In this document: piece after piece, positions 44,033 to 54,100 of the stretch
Layout: every line of letters starts with the position of its first letter
Position numbering within the stretch: position 1 is the first letter of the stretch
NCBI RefSeq assembly: GCF_019740355.2
Contig: NZ_CP091819.1
Span: 2,542,001 to 2,606,000, forward strand
Length of the DNA stretch: 64,000 bases
Direction of reading: 5' to 3'
Source of the DNA: Paracrocinitomix mangrovi
GTDB lineage: Bacteria > Bacteroidota > Bacteroidia > Flavobacteriales_D > Crocinitomicaceae
Program-made: the position numbers and the translations under genes
The notes under the pieces: model-generated
Seen by the model: the letters and a program-made list of their open reading frames with translations, nothing else
Told to the model about the DNA's origin: nothing
The model's database searches: none

Positions 44033-47000
44033 ATGAAGAATCTACGATTATTGCTACTTCTCGTAGCTACGGTTTGTATTCAAATTTCCCATGCGCAAAA
44101 AACGCATTTTGATAACAAGCCCTACGTTGAAGGAGAATTCCTGGTCCAGGTAAAAGATGGACAAAACATTAGAAACATTGCTAAAAATGCCCCGGTAAAC
44201 TATGGAGTGAAAATAGTTGAGCAATTATCAGCACCTATGCGTGTTTGGTTAATTGAATTTGACCATTCTCAAGTTGCTCATTGGGAGTTTCAAAATTGGC
44301 TTTACGAACAAAAAGAAGTAAGCATTGCTGATTATAACTACTATGTTGATATGCGTTCGACTCTTCCAAACGACCCAAGCATTACTTCGCAATGGCATCA
44401 TAACAACACAGGACAAACAGGAGGGACAGTAGATGCTGATATTGACTCAGACTTAGCCTGGGATATAACAACTGGAGGACTTACTGCAACAAATGATGAC
44501 ATTGTTGTTTGTATGGTTGAAGGTGGTGGTGGAAACCTGGATCATCAAGATCTTGCACCAAATAGATGGATAAATACTAACGAAATTGATGGAAATGGTA
44601 TTGATGACGACGGAAATGGTTATATAGATGACTATTTTGGATGGAATACCGGAACCAATAATGACAATACCGGAACTGGTGGACATGGAACCAACTGTTT
44701 AGGAATGATTGGCGCAAAAGGAAACAATGGAACCAACGTTGCCGGAGCTAACTGGGATGTTAAGTTGATGGTGCTAAACATGGGTGGATCACTTACTCAA
44801 GCCAACGTTGTTAGCGCCTACACATATCCATTGGTAATGCGTCAGCTTTGGAATAACTCAGGAGGAACACAAGGAGCTTTTGTTGTAGCTACTTCTGCTT
44901 CTTGGGGAATTGATAATGCTGATCCTTCTAATTATCCATTATGGTGTAATTTTTATGATACACTTGGTTATTATGGTGTTTTAAATGTGGGTGCAACTAC
45001 AAATTCAAATATTGACGTGGATGTTTCAGGTGATATGCCAACAGCATGTTCAAGTCCATATATGATTGGGGTAGGAAGAACTGATCATAACGACAATACT
45101 GCAGGAGGATACGGTGATCAAACTATTGAATTTGGCGCACCCGGAATCAATGTTCTTACTACGGCAAATACTAACACTACTGGAACAGTTACAGGAACTT
45201 CATTTGCCTGTCCTTTAACTGCAGGTGTAATAGGTTTAGCCTATTCAATTCCATGTACGAATTTAATGTCAATTGTAACTTCTAATCCTCAAGGTGCAGC
45301 AGATTTAGTGCTTCAATCATTACTTAATGGTACTGATCCAAAATCTCAATTATCTACAAAATTCGTAACTGGAGGAAGGCTTAATTCAAGAAATACATTG
45401 GATGAATTAATGGCATTGACTTGTTCAGGAACGCTTTGTCTATCACCTTCTTCTGTTTCTCACACAGGTATTACTGACAATACTGTTGTAATTAACTTCA
45501 CTGACTTTGGTTCTTCAGATGAAACTGTATTATATTATCAAGAAGCAGGAACAGGATCATGGACTACGGTTAGTAATCCAACTGCACCATATACCATATC
45601 TGGTTTAACAGGATGTACAGATTACGAATACTACCTAATTTCAGTTTGTGGGACAGACACCAGCAGCCAAACGGCAACCGGAACTTTTACAACTACAGGA
45701 TGTGGATTCTGTATTGACGGAGCTTACTGTGCTAATTCTGCCACAGATGGTGTTGATGAATGGATTCAAGATTTCTCTATTGACACTTATACCAACAATT
45801 CAGGGAATGATCAAGGATATGGAGATTACACAGGAGCTAGTATTACATTGACTAAAACAATGACTTATCCAATCACTGTAACTCCGGGTTGGTCTGGAAC
45901 TTTATACAATGAATATTCTAGAATTTGGATTGATTATAACCAAAATGGAACATTTGAAACAGGAGAATTAGCATATGACCAAGGGTCAGCTACTCAAACT
46001 CCAGCTACAGGAAATATTACAGTTCCAGGTTCAGCAACTTCAGGGACTACAAGAATGAGAGTTCAATTGGCATATTTAGGAACAGGACAATCTACATTAC
46101 CTTCTGAATGTGGAACTTTCACATGGGGAGAAGTTGAAGACTACTGTGTTACTATCATTGACAACAACCCTTGTACTATGACGATTAGTTCAACTTTAAC
46201 GGATCCTAATTGTGCCGGTGGAAATGATGGAAGTATTGCCATAAGTGTTGACGCAGGAGGTTCTGGACCATTCTCATATTCATGGTCTCCGGGTGGACAA
46301 ACTTCAGCAAGTGTTACAGGATTAAGTGCAGGAACTTATTCAGTTACCGTTAGTCAAAGTGGATCTTGTTCGGGAAGTGACTCAACATTAACCTATACCC
46401 TAACAGCTCCAACTGCTTTAGGAACAACCTCTTCATCAACTAATGTAAGTTGTAATGGTGGTTCAGATGGTGCTGCAGATGTAACTGTAACTGGCGGAAC
46501 AACCCCTTACACATATAGTTGGGATAATGGAGCAACAACTCAAGACTTATCTGGAGTTCAGGCTGGTGTTTATGTACTAACAGTAACTGATGCTAATGGA
46601 TGTACTGATATTCACACAGTTAATATTACAGAACCAACTGTATTAGCAACTACATTATCTACAAATGATGGTGATTGCCAAAATGATGGTGATGCAACGG
46701 TTGCAGCTACTGGTGGAACTTCTCCTTATACCTACTCATGGACTTCAGGAGGAACGGCAGCTACCGAAACATTCTCGCAAACAACTTCATTTACTGTTAC
46801 AGTAACAGATGCTAATGGATGTACTTCAACTGAAAATGGAACAGTAACAATTGTTGGATCTCCAACAGTTTCAGTAAGTGGATCTACAAACCCTTCATGT
46901 AATGGAGGTTCAGACGGATCAATTAATGTTGATGTGAGTGGTGGATCATCACCTTTCACTTACAGCTGGTCTCCATCTGGAGCTACAGTTGAAGATGCAA

Positions 47001-47569
47001 CTGGTTTGAGTGCAGGAACACACACTTTAACCGTAACAGATGCAGGAGGTTGTACAGTAACTGTTTCTGAAACATTGACAGAGCCTACAGCATTATCTGC
47101 TAACGGATCAAGCACTGATATCATTAATGGAAATGACGGAACTGTTGATATCACAGTTTCTGGTGGAACTGCACCATACACTTATAATTGGGACAATGGT
47201 GCAACTACTGAAGATTTATCAGGATTAAGTGTTGCCGGACCATACGTTTGTACAGCAACAGATGCTAATGGATGTACTACAACGGTAACAGTAACTGTTA
47301 ATTCACAAGTTGGATTTGACTCATATCACTTAAACGATATGGTTGTTTATCCAAACCCAACTGCAGGTCAGGTATTTATCAATTTTGCTGAGTCTTCATA
47401 TGTACAAATCAACATCTACAACAGTGTAGGGCAATTGTTGATGACTACATCAAACAATGCAGAAACTTCTATGGAAATTGATTTGAACACTTTTGAAAGA
47501 GGTGTTTATATTATAAATGCCATTGGAGAAAATGGATATCAGATCAACAGAAGAATTACATTACAGTAA
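44033..47569 (+). CDS. Secreted subtilisin-like (S8) protein with Fn3, GEVED, SprB repeats and T9SS sorting domain
   Basis: 1178 residues. After a signal peptide (to about 22) and a short propeptide-like region, the S8 domain spans about 120-430: His218 in GGHGTNCLGM and Ser390 in GTSFACPLTAG are in place. The position of the catalytic Asp (VIDxG in other subtilases) reads CMVEGGGG with Glu163. NEIDGNGIDDDGNGYIDD near 183 is a calcium-binding-like loop common in Bacteroidota S8 proteins. An Fn3 domain (about 470-555), a GEVED domain ending in TFTWGEVEDYCV (about 705) and five SprB-like repeats of about 75 residues follow. The type-A T9SS domain ends it (VVYPNPTAGQVFINF ... ERGVYIINAIG). It is probably a cell-surface adhesin or protease. 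A strong terminator follows. Confidence 0.93.
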   Translation: MKNLRLLLLLVATVCIQISHAQKTHFDNKPYVEGEFLVQVKDGQNIRNIAKNAPVNYGVKIVEQLSAPMRVWLIEFDHSQVAHWEFQNWLYEQKEVSIADYNYYVDMRSTLPNDPSITSQWHHNNTGQTGGTVDADIDSDLAWDITTGGLTATNDDIVVCMVEGGGGNLDHQDLAPNRWINTNEIDGNGIDDDGNGYIDDYFGWNTGTNNDNTGTGGHGTNCLGMIGAKGNNGTNVAGANWDVKLMVLNMGGSLTQANVVSAYTYPLVMRQLWNNSGGTQGAFVVATSASWGIDNADPSNYPLWCNFYDTLGYYGVLNVGATTNSNIDVDVSGDMPTACSSPYMIGVGRTDHNDNTAGGYGDQTIEFGAPGINVLTTANTNTTGTVTGTSFACPLTAGVIGLAYSIPCTNLMSIVTSNPQGAADLVLQSLLNGTDPKSQLSTKFVTGGRLNSRNTLDELMALTCSGTLCLSPSSVSHTGITDNTVVINFTDFGSSDETVLYYQEAGTGSWTTVSNPTAPYTISGLTGCTDYEYYLISVCGTDTSSQTATGTFTTTGCGFCIDGAYCANSATDGVDEWIQDFSIDTYTNNSGNDQGYGDYTGASITLTKTMTYPITVTPGWSGTLYNEYSRIWIDYNQNGTFETGELAYDQGSATQTPATGNITVPGSATSGTTRMRVQLAYLGTGQSTLPSECGTFTWGEVEDYCVTIIDNNPCTMTISSTLTDPNCAGGNDGSIAISVDAGGSGPFSYSWSPGGQTSASVTGLSAGTYSVTVSQSGSCSGSDSTLTYTLTAPTALGTTSSSTNVSCNGGSDGAADVTVTGGTTPYTYSWDNGATTQDLSGVQAGVYVLTVTDANGCTDIHTVNITEPTVLATTLSTNDGDCQNDGDATVAATGGTSPYTYSWTSGGTAATETFSQTTSFTVTVTDANGCTSTENGTVTIVGSPTVSVSGSTNPSCNGGSDGSINVDVSGGSSPFTYSWSPSGATVEDATGLSAGTHTLTVTDAGGCTVTVSETLTEPTALSANGSSTDIINGNDGTVDITVSGGTAPYTYNWDNGATTEDLSGLSVAGPYVCTATDANGCTTTVTVTVNSQVGFDSYHLNDMVVYPNPTAGQVFINFAESSYVQINIYNSVGQLLMTTSNNAETSMEIDLNTFERGVYIINAIGENGYQINRRITLQ
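46178..47306 (+). repeat. Five tandem SprB-like repeats
   Basis: Five units of about 75 codons inside the subtilase gene share the core CNGGSDG...V...GGT.PYTYSWDNGATT.DLSGL.AG.Y..TVTDANGC (shown here with gaps). Units 2, 4 and 5 are the most alike. SprB repeats are typical of surface adhesins moved by the gliding machinery. Confidence 0.85.
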
Positions 47570-47591
47570 CTAAAACTATAATTGAAAGAGA

Positions 47592-47620
47592 AGAGCTCGG
47601 GATTCCGGGCTCTTTTTTTT
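47592..47620 (+). terminator. Rho-independent terminator after the subtilase gene
   Basis: AGAGCTCGG (47592-47600) pairs with CCGGGCTCT (47605-47613) with one T-G wobble, a four-base loop and a run of eight or so T residues. Confidence 0.9.
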
Positions 47621-47709
47621 GCATCTGTAAAAAGTGTTATGCTTTCCGAAATTTGTGATATTCAAATGAACATCAACTACTTAAATTTGCTTCTAAATTA
47701 ATTGATTAT

Positions 47710-48612
47710 ATGTCAGAGATAATGAGAATAGAAACCATAGGTCAAATGGTTCAACTAGCAGGATTTCGGGAGTTAAAACATCCTTTGGTTTACACCTTAG
47801 ACATACAAGACTTTAAAATTCCAAACAGTTTTGAAAATGTAAAACTTACTACCGGTTTCTATTCCATTTTTATGAAAGATGCCAATTGTGCCATACAATA
47901 TGGACGAAACACTTACGACTTTGAAGAAGGAGTGCTTTCGTTCTTTGCTCCGGGCCAGGTTACTACTATCAATTCAGAGAGTGAGAGTAAAAATGGATGG
48001 GCACTTTTCTTTCACCCGGATTTGATTAGAAAATCAGCTTTAGGAAAGAACATAGACAATTTTCACTTCTTTTCATATGATGTACACGAAGCCCTACATC
48101 TCTCAAAGAAAGAAGAAGACATATTGAATGATTGTATTAAAAAAATTGAATTTGAACTTGAACAAAATATAGATGCCCACAGTCAAAATCTGCTTATTTC
48201 GAACATTGAATTGCTATTAAACTATTGCCAGAGATTTTATGAGAGACAATTTCATTCTAGATCTGACCATCACAAAGATGTTGTTACAACTATTGAAGAA
48301 GAAATCAAACTTTACTTTGAGCAAAATTTTCAAATAGATCAAGGAATACCAACTACTAAATACCTTGCCGATAAAGTGAATTTATCTCCCAATTATTTAG
48401 GCGACATGTTGAAAAAAGAAACCGGCAAAAACACCAAAGAACACATCAATGATTTTGTAGTTGAAAAAGCTAAAAACCTCCTGCTGGGATCATCAAATAA
48501 TGTAAGTGAAATTGCCTATGAGCTAGGATTCAATTACCCTCATTATTTCAGTCGATTATTTAAACAAAAAACTGGGGTAACTCCTCAAAAATATAGAGAA
48601 CTAAACAACTAA
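47710..48612 (+). CDS. AraC family transcriptional regulator
   Basis: 300 residues. An N-terminal cupin-like sensing domain (FENVKLTTGFYSIFMKD ... VLSFFAPGQVTTI) is joined by helices to the C-terminal double helix-turn-helix: TTKYLADKVNLSPNYLGDML and then VSEIAYELGFNYPHYFSRLF with the closing KQKTGVTPQKYRE signature. It binds DNA in the cytoplasm; the inducer is unknown. A TAAATTTG box (47682-47689) lies just upstream. The reductase gene starts six bases after its stop and is its likely target. Confidence 0.95.
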   Translation: MSEIMRIETIGQMVQLAGFRELKHPLVYTLDIQDFKIPNSFENVKLTTGFYSIFMKDANCAIQYGRNTYDFEEGVLSFFAPGQVTTINSESESKNGWALFFHPDLIRKSALGKNIDNFHFFSYDVHEALHLSKKEEDILNDCIKKIEFELEQNIDAHSQNLLISNIELLLNYCQRFYERQFHSRSDHHKDVVTTIEEEIKLYFEQNFQIDQGIPTTKYLADKVNLSPNYLGDMLKKETGKNTKEHINDFVVEKAKNLLLGSSNNVSEIAYELGFNYPHYFSRLFKQKTGVTPQKYRELNN

Positions 48613-48618
48613 AAAGAA

Positions 48619-49677
48619 ATGACACAAATAGATAAAACTAAACCCGTATTGGTGACAGGAGCAACAGGATATGTTGCCGGATGGTTAGTAAAAAAATTGT
48701 TAGAAGACGGAATCACTGTCCATGCAGCAGTTAGAAATCCTGACAAAAAAGAAAAAATTGCACACCTTGAAGAAATAGCTGCAAAAAGTCCAGGTTCTAT
48801 TAAATACTTTAAATCCGATTTGCTAGAAGAAGGTTCTTATGCAGAAGCTATGGAAGGTTGTGAATTGGTTTTCCATACAGCATCACCATTTGTACTTGAT
48901 GTTAAAGATGCTCAAAAAGACCTTATTGATCCAGCTGTAAAAGGAACCCAAAACGTATTGAATCAAGCAAACAAAACCTCCTCAGTTATGCGAGTGGTGT
49001 TAACTAGTAGCTGTGCGGCCATGTATACAGATGCAGTAGACACCGAAAATGAACCTGGAGGAAAAATCACAGAAGATACCTGGAATCATACAGCTTCATT
49101 GAACTATCAACCATATTCCTATTCTAAAACATTGGCAGAAAAAGAGGCATGGAGCATTGCCAAAGAGCAAAATCGTTGGGATATGGTGGTAATTAACCCA
49201 AGTTTTGTAATGGGTCCTTCATTGAATCCTAAAATGGCGACATCAGAAAGTATCCGCGTACTAAAGCAAATGGGAAGTGGTGCCATGAAAATGGGGGTTC
49301 CTAAAATTGGATTTGGTGTAATTGATGTGCGTGATTTGGCTACAGCTCATTTCAATGCCGGATTTGTTGCGGATGCTCATGGACGAAATATAATTAGTGC
49401 TCACAACACTGATATGTTAGAAATGGTTAAGCCTATTCAAGCTAAATATGGTAAAAAGTATCCTATCAAGGCAAAAGCTTTACCAAAATGGATAGTTTGG
49501 ACCTTTGGGCCTATGTTGGATAAAGCACTTGACAGAAAATACATTTCAAAAAACGTAAATCACAAATTCACTGCAGATAATTCCAAAGCAGTTAAAGAAT
49601 TAGGGTTGAATTACAGACCACTTAATGAAACCATGGTTGAGTCTTTTGACGCCTTAGTGGAGAATGGAGTTATCTAA
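48619..49677 (+). CDS. NAD(P)-dependent extended short-chain reductase (dihydroflavonol-4-reductase-like)
   Basis: 352 residues. The NAD(P)-binding loop is VLVTGATGYVAGWLVKKLLEDG (residues 10-31), the catalytic YxxxK is in PYSYSKTLAEKEAW near 170, and VVINPSFVMGPSLNP is the usual substrate-side segment. ELVFHTASPF near residue 90 also fits the DFR/aldehyde-reductase branch of extended SDRs. The natural substrate is unknown; relatives reduce aldehydes or ketones. It is co-transcribed with the AraC regulator. Confidence 0.93.
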   Translation: MTQIDKTKPVLVTGATGYVAGWLVKKLLEDGITVHAAVRNPDKKEKIAHLEEIAAKSPGSIKYFKSDLLEEGSYAEAMEGCELVFHTASPFVLDVKDAQKDLIDPAVKGTQNVLNQANKTSSVMRVVLTSSCAAMYTDAVDTENEPGGKITEDTWNHTASLNYQPYSYSKTLAEKEAWSIAKEQNRWDMVVINPSFVMGPSLNPKMATSESIRVLKQMGSGAMKMGVPKIGFGVIDVRDLATAHFNAGFVADAHGRNIISAHNTDMLEMVKPIQAKYGKKYPIKAKALPKWIVWTFGPMLDKALDRKYISKNVNHKFTADNSKAVKELGLNYRPLNETMVESFDALVENGVI

Positions 49678-49980
49678 TTAGCATAAAAAAACAGGACCTC
49701 CCAATTTAAATAACAAACTTACCCTAATTTAAATCTTCCATTTGGGAGGCCCTGATTATAAAGCTTAATACAGCAGTTGAATCTTACGATAAATGGTATT
49801 TTAGTTGGTAAAACTCAGTTATCGTATCTTGCTTTACATTCTCTTTATGTTCAAGTTTTTAATAGGTAACCTTTTTTATGTTTCTTTTCTCATCAACAAT
49901 AGAATAAGGATAAGTATAAAAGGCAAAAAAAATATTGGCACAGATTTGGTTTACTTTTATTGAAACTAAAAGTGTCAACA
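49678..49980. other. 303-base intergenic region with a long structured palindrome
   Basis: No protein gene is supported on either strand here. The only clear content is the large palindrome at 49692-49754 (listed separately). The remaining 226 bases to the next gene are AT-rich with poor matches to promoter elements, such as TACTTTTA at 49952-49959, near which the next gene could start transcription. Confidence 0.6.
49692..49754 (-). terminator. Long hairpin, terminator-like on the minus strand, possible repeated palindromic element
   Basis: A 13-bp inverted repeat with one mismatch (49692-49704 and 49742-49754; arms CAGGACCTCCCAA and TTGGGAGGCCCTG) encloses a second pairing between two copies of ATTTAAAT (49704-49711 and 49727-49734). 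On the minus strand it ends in seven T residues, which looks like a terminator although no minus-strand gene precedes it. It may simply serve the SDR gene on the plus strand. Confidence 0.5.
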
Positions 49981-50427
49981 ATGATGAGCAAAAGACTTTT
50001 TATATTATTTATCGCTTTGATGGGCTTTACAACAATGGCTCAGGAGAAAGAAGCGAAAATGGTTCAGTTCAACAATTTTTCAGCAGACTTTGAGGTACCA
50101 CAAGGAAAAACATGGGTAATTCAAAGCATATTTTCAAGTTCAATTGGAGAAGTTGTTACTGAAGCAGATGGTACAAAATCAACTTTGCCTGTAAGAGTTT
50201 TCATCAAAACTTTAAACGGTGAAATTAAAACGGATTGGCAGGGAAACAGATTTGGACCTCAAGTTTTTCAATCTGATAATACAGCAGCATCCATTGCATA
50301 TCCAATCACTTTACCGGAAGGCACTAAATTTAGTTTAGTAATGATTACCGGAAATCCAGGTGATTGCAAAGCGTTCAACGGTAGCGGATTCATGTCTTTA
50401 TACGAAGTAACTAACAGTTCAAACTAA
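49981..50427 (+). CDS. Small secreted beta-domain protein, paralogue of next gene
   Basis: 148 residues from the ATG at 49981 (another ATG follows at 49984; the TTG at 49960 is rejected). A signal peptide ends at FTTMAQ. The rest is one beta-rich domain of about 115 residues: FEVPQGKTWVIQSIFSS, VRVFIKTLNGEIKTDW, FGPQVFQS and YPITLPEGTKFSLVMITG. The same order of motifs occurs in the C-terminal half of the next protein, so the two genes arose by duplication. I do not recognise the family. It starts a probable three-gene unit that ends with the SpoIIE sensor. Confidence 0.78.
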   Translation: MMSKRLFILFIALMGFTTMAQEKEAKMVQFNNFSADFEVPQGKTWVIQSIFSSSIGEVVTEADGTKSTLPVRVFIKTLNGEIKTDWQGNRFGPQVFQSDNTAASIAYPITLPEGTKFSLVMITGNPGDCKAFNGSGFMSLYEVTNSSN

Positions 50428-50434
50428 TTTGATC

Positions 50435-51088
50435 ATGAAAAAATTATTAATTGCAATAGTGATATTGGCTTCTGGTACTTCATTTGCTCAAACAAAAAAA
50501 GAACTTGAAGACAAGGTTCAACAACAGCAAAAAACTATTGATAGTTTAAAAGCTGTGTTGGAAAACATGGAAAATATTGTAGAAAACAGAGATAGAAGTA
50601 TCAAACTTTTACGCGAGAACCGAGAAGAGATGAAAAGTGATATCATCCTTTGGGATAAAAAAGTAAAAGAAAAAGATGCTGAAATCATTAAGTTGAGAAA
50701 GCAGAATCAAACTGGAAAAGCAACGTTGATGACTTTAAATAATGGACGTGCTACGCTCAAAGTTCCAGAAGATCAATACTGGATTCTTAATCAATTTATA
50801 GCTGATTATACTTCAGGAATAACGACAGATACTTCAGGAAATAAAATCGTTGAAGAAGTTCATGTTTACTTAAAGTCAATTGATGACAAAGTGTTAACGG
50901 ATATTGACAAAGACTTGTATGGACCAAAATTGTATAGTTCAACTCATCCTGAACAATCCATGCAATTTCCAATTTTCCTAATGGCGAACACCAGATTTAC
51001 CATTGCCGTGTATAAAGGAACTATAGGGAACCTTACGCCTTATGAGGGCAACGTTTATTGCTCTTACACAAAAAAGGAAAAGCAGTAA
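50435..51088 (+). CDS. Exported coiled-coil protein with the same beta domain as the previous gene
   Basis: 217 residues from the ATG at 50435 (an in-frame TTG two codons upstream is unlikely). The signal peptide ends at SGTSFAQ. Residues about 22-90 form a strongly charged coiled coil (ELEDKVQQQQKTIDSLK ... EKDAEIIKLRKQN). The C-terminal domain repeats the previous protein: LKVPEDQYWILNQFI, VHVYLKSIDDKVLTDI, YGPKLYSS and FPIFLMANTRFTIAVYKG. The coiled coil suggests oligomerisation. It starts seven bases after the first paralogue and 45 bases before the sensor gene. Confidence 0.8.
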   Translation: MKKLLIAIVILASGTSFAQTKKELEDKVQQQQKTIDSLKAVLENMENIVENRDRSIKLLRENREEMKSDIILWDKKVKEKDAEIIKLRKQNQTGKATLMTLNNGRATLKVPEDQYWILNQFIADYTSGITTDTSGNKIVEEVHVYLKSIDDKVLTDIDKDLYGPKLYSSTHPEQSMQFPIFLMANTRFTIAVYKGTIGNLTPYEGNVYCSYTKKEKQ

Positions 51089-51133
51089 ACTAAATTCTAT
51101 CGTAAATAGCTGCATATTAATTATATTCGGTAT

Positions 51134-54100
51134 GTGCGCTATTTATGTTTATACCTCTTATTAATCAGCCAACTTAGTTTTGGTCAAAAATTTAATTTCG
51201 TTGAGTATGGAATTGAGGAGGGATTGCCACAATCTCAGATAAAGGATCTCTATCAAGACTCAAAAGGTTATTTATGGATTTGTACACATGGTGGAATCGC
51301 AAAATTTGATGGTAAAAACTTCAAGAGCTGGACTAAAGAAGATGGCTTATTAGATGCACATGTTATTTCCATTACAGAATCTGATAATGGACAAATAATT
51401 GCCGGTACAAGAGACGGTTTGATCGTTATTGAAAATGATCAGCTCAAAACTTACTCTTTAAGTCAAGGGGTGCCTGGCAAAACAGTTTGGGACGTCGAAA
51501 ATATCAATGGTAAAATCTGGATTGCTACTGATAAGGGAATTTGTTTTTTTGAAAATGACGAAATTTCATTGCCTAATGACCAACATCACTTCCTAAAATC
51601 TGATAGCAGATGCATTGAGTATGATTACAAAAACGAGCTTTTATATTTATATAGTGGCAACAAATTTTACACTTTCCAAAATAATCAATGGGATTCATTA
51701 AATATTGAAGGTGTTATCGCATTAGACATTTGTGTTAATGAAAACGGACAAGTTTTTATCGGTCAATGGAATGCACCTCAGCTTTCCACCATAGAAAATG
51801 GTAAGCTTGTTCCACTCGCAGAGAAAGTTAACTCTCCTATTACAAAACTATTTGTTGATAACAACAAAAATGTCTGGGCGTCAAGCTGGGATAAAGGAAT
51901 GTTGTGCTTGCATCCGGACTATACTTATGACCAATATTCCATTGACAATGGCTTGCCTTCAAATTCATATTGGGGCGTTATTCAAGATAATGAATCAAAC
52001 ATGTGGTTTGGAAGTTTTGGAGGAGGATTAATCAAGTTTTCACAAGATCCATTTGTTCATTATGATTTAGATGCAGGATTACCAAGCATTGTGGTAAACG
52101 CCGTAAAATTTGACTCAAAGAATAGATTGTGGATAGGCACTGACAATGGAGTAAAAGTTGGAGTAATTGAAGGATTGCATATTAATTGGATAGATGGACC
52201 GTGGGATAAAGCTTTTAGCAACAAAAAGATCGTCACCTTTTACGAAATGCAAAATGGCAATATGGCAATTGGATGCTATGATGATGACTACAGAATGTCC
52301 ATTTTTAATGGAACATCATTTTATCACTTCAAAGAAAGATTGGGTGCGCCAGCCTTTTGGTTTCATGAAACAACTGATGGAACACTTTGGGCCGGTACAG
52401 ATTTTAAAGGAGTATTTAAAACAGGTCCAAAGGGAGATGAATTCATAAAAATCAAACATGGAGATAACCGAATTATTACAATCAACGAAGATTTGTCAGG
52501 GAACATTTGGATGGGTACTTATGGTCATGGAATAAACATATTAATTAAAGACTCTGTGTACGTTTTCAACCAAGACAAACTGGAAGGGACCACGATAAGT
52601 AAGTTTATTATAAACGATAACGGCACAGTTTGGGCAGGCACAGATGACAGAGGAGTTTTAGGCCTGAAATTGGAGAATAATGCACTCAAGGTAGTTGATT
52701 CAATTAACACAAAAAATGGAGCAATAGACAATAAAGTGACGGGGTTAAATGTAGATTCAAAAGGTGACTTATGGGTAGGAACATCTAAAGGAATAATGAT
52801 TATTCACAATCACTTAAATGATAGGTCGATCAAATCATACAGTAAAGCAGACGGCTTCATTCATAGTGAAACTACTTATGACCCATTTGCTGAATACAAT
52901 GATTACATGTACATAGCTACTTCCGGTGGCATCACCAGAATGGACATGAATTATGAATATCAGCCTTCAGGCATTGATAAACTTGTATTTTCTGAACTTC
53001 AATTAGAATATAAGAATCATGAAATAAAAGACAATCTAGATGACTATGGTTTTCCGGAAAAGCTAGACTTCAACTACGATCAAAATCACTTAACATTTTA
53101 CTTTAACACCATCCATTTTAGTGTCCCTGAAAAAGTAAAATACAGATTTAAAATGGAAGGCTTAGATCCCGACTGGACGCCTTATACCAAAGACGGAAAA
53201 ATCACCTATAGTTCATTGAATCCGGGCAATTATACATTACATGTTCAAGCGATAAATTCTTTGGGAGATAAAGGAATTGAAAGAACCATTGAAATCAGAA
53301 TAAAACCTCCGTTTTGGCAAACAATCTGGTTTAAAGTATCTGTTGGAATATTATTAATACTCATTGTATATGGCATATTCAGATGGCGTACAAATAAGTT
53401 GAGGAAAGACCGTGAAAAACTAGAAAAAACGGTCACCGAACGTACGCTTGAATTAAGACATCAGAAAGAAATTGTAGAAGAAAAAAACAAGGAAATTACT
53501 GATAGCATCTCTTATGCGAAAAGAATTCAGACGGCTATTCTACCTCCGGATAAACTCATTAGGGAGTGTTTTCCGAATTCATTTGTTTGGTATTTACCTA
53601 AAGATATAGTTGCAGGAGACTTTTATTGGATGGAGTTATCAGGAGATCACGTTTTATTTGCAGCAGCTGATTGCACCGGTCATGGTGTGCCAGGAGCAAT
53701 GGTTTCAGTAGTTTGTCATGTAGCTTTAAATAGAACTGTAAGAGAATTCGGGATAGTAGAATCAGGCAAAGTGCTTGACAAAACAAGAGAATTGGTAGTA
53801 AACACTTTTGAAAGAAGTGAGATGGATGTACGTGACGGAATGGATATCGCTTTGGTAAGTTATAACAGAAAAACAAAAGAAATAACATACAGTGGAGCAC
53901 ACAATCCATTGTGGCTGATCAGAAATAATGAAGTAATAGAATATAAAGCAGACAAACAACCAATTGGGAAATTTGAAATGGATCAGGCTTTTACTTCGCA
54001 TACAATCCAGTTAGAAAAAGGTGATCAGTTTTATCTTTTTTCAGATGGATACGCGGATCAGTTTGGAGGTGATAGAGGTAAAAAATTCAAAGGCAAAAAC

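Noticed and set aside
46178-47306. Tandem repeats as a CRISPR array or mobile element
   Set aside because: The units are in frame, about 225 bp, encode SprB-like domains and have no spacers or transposase.
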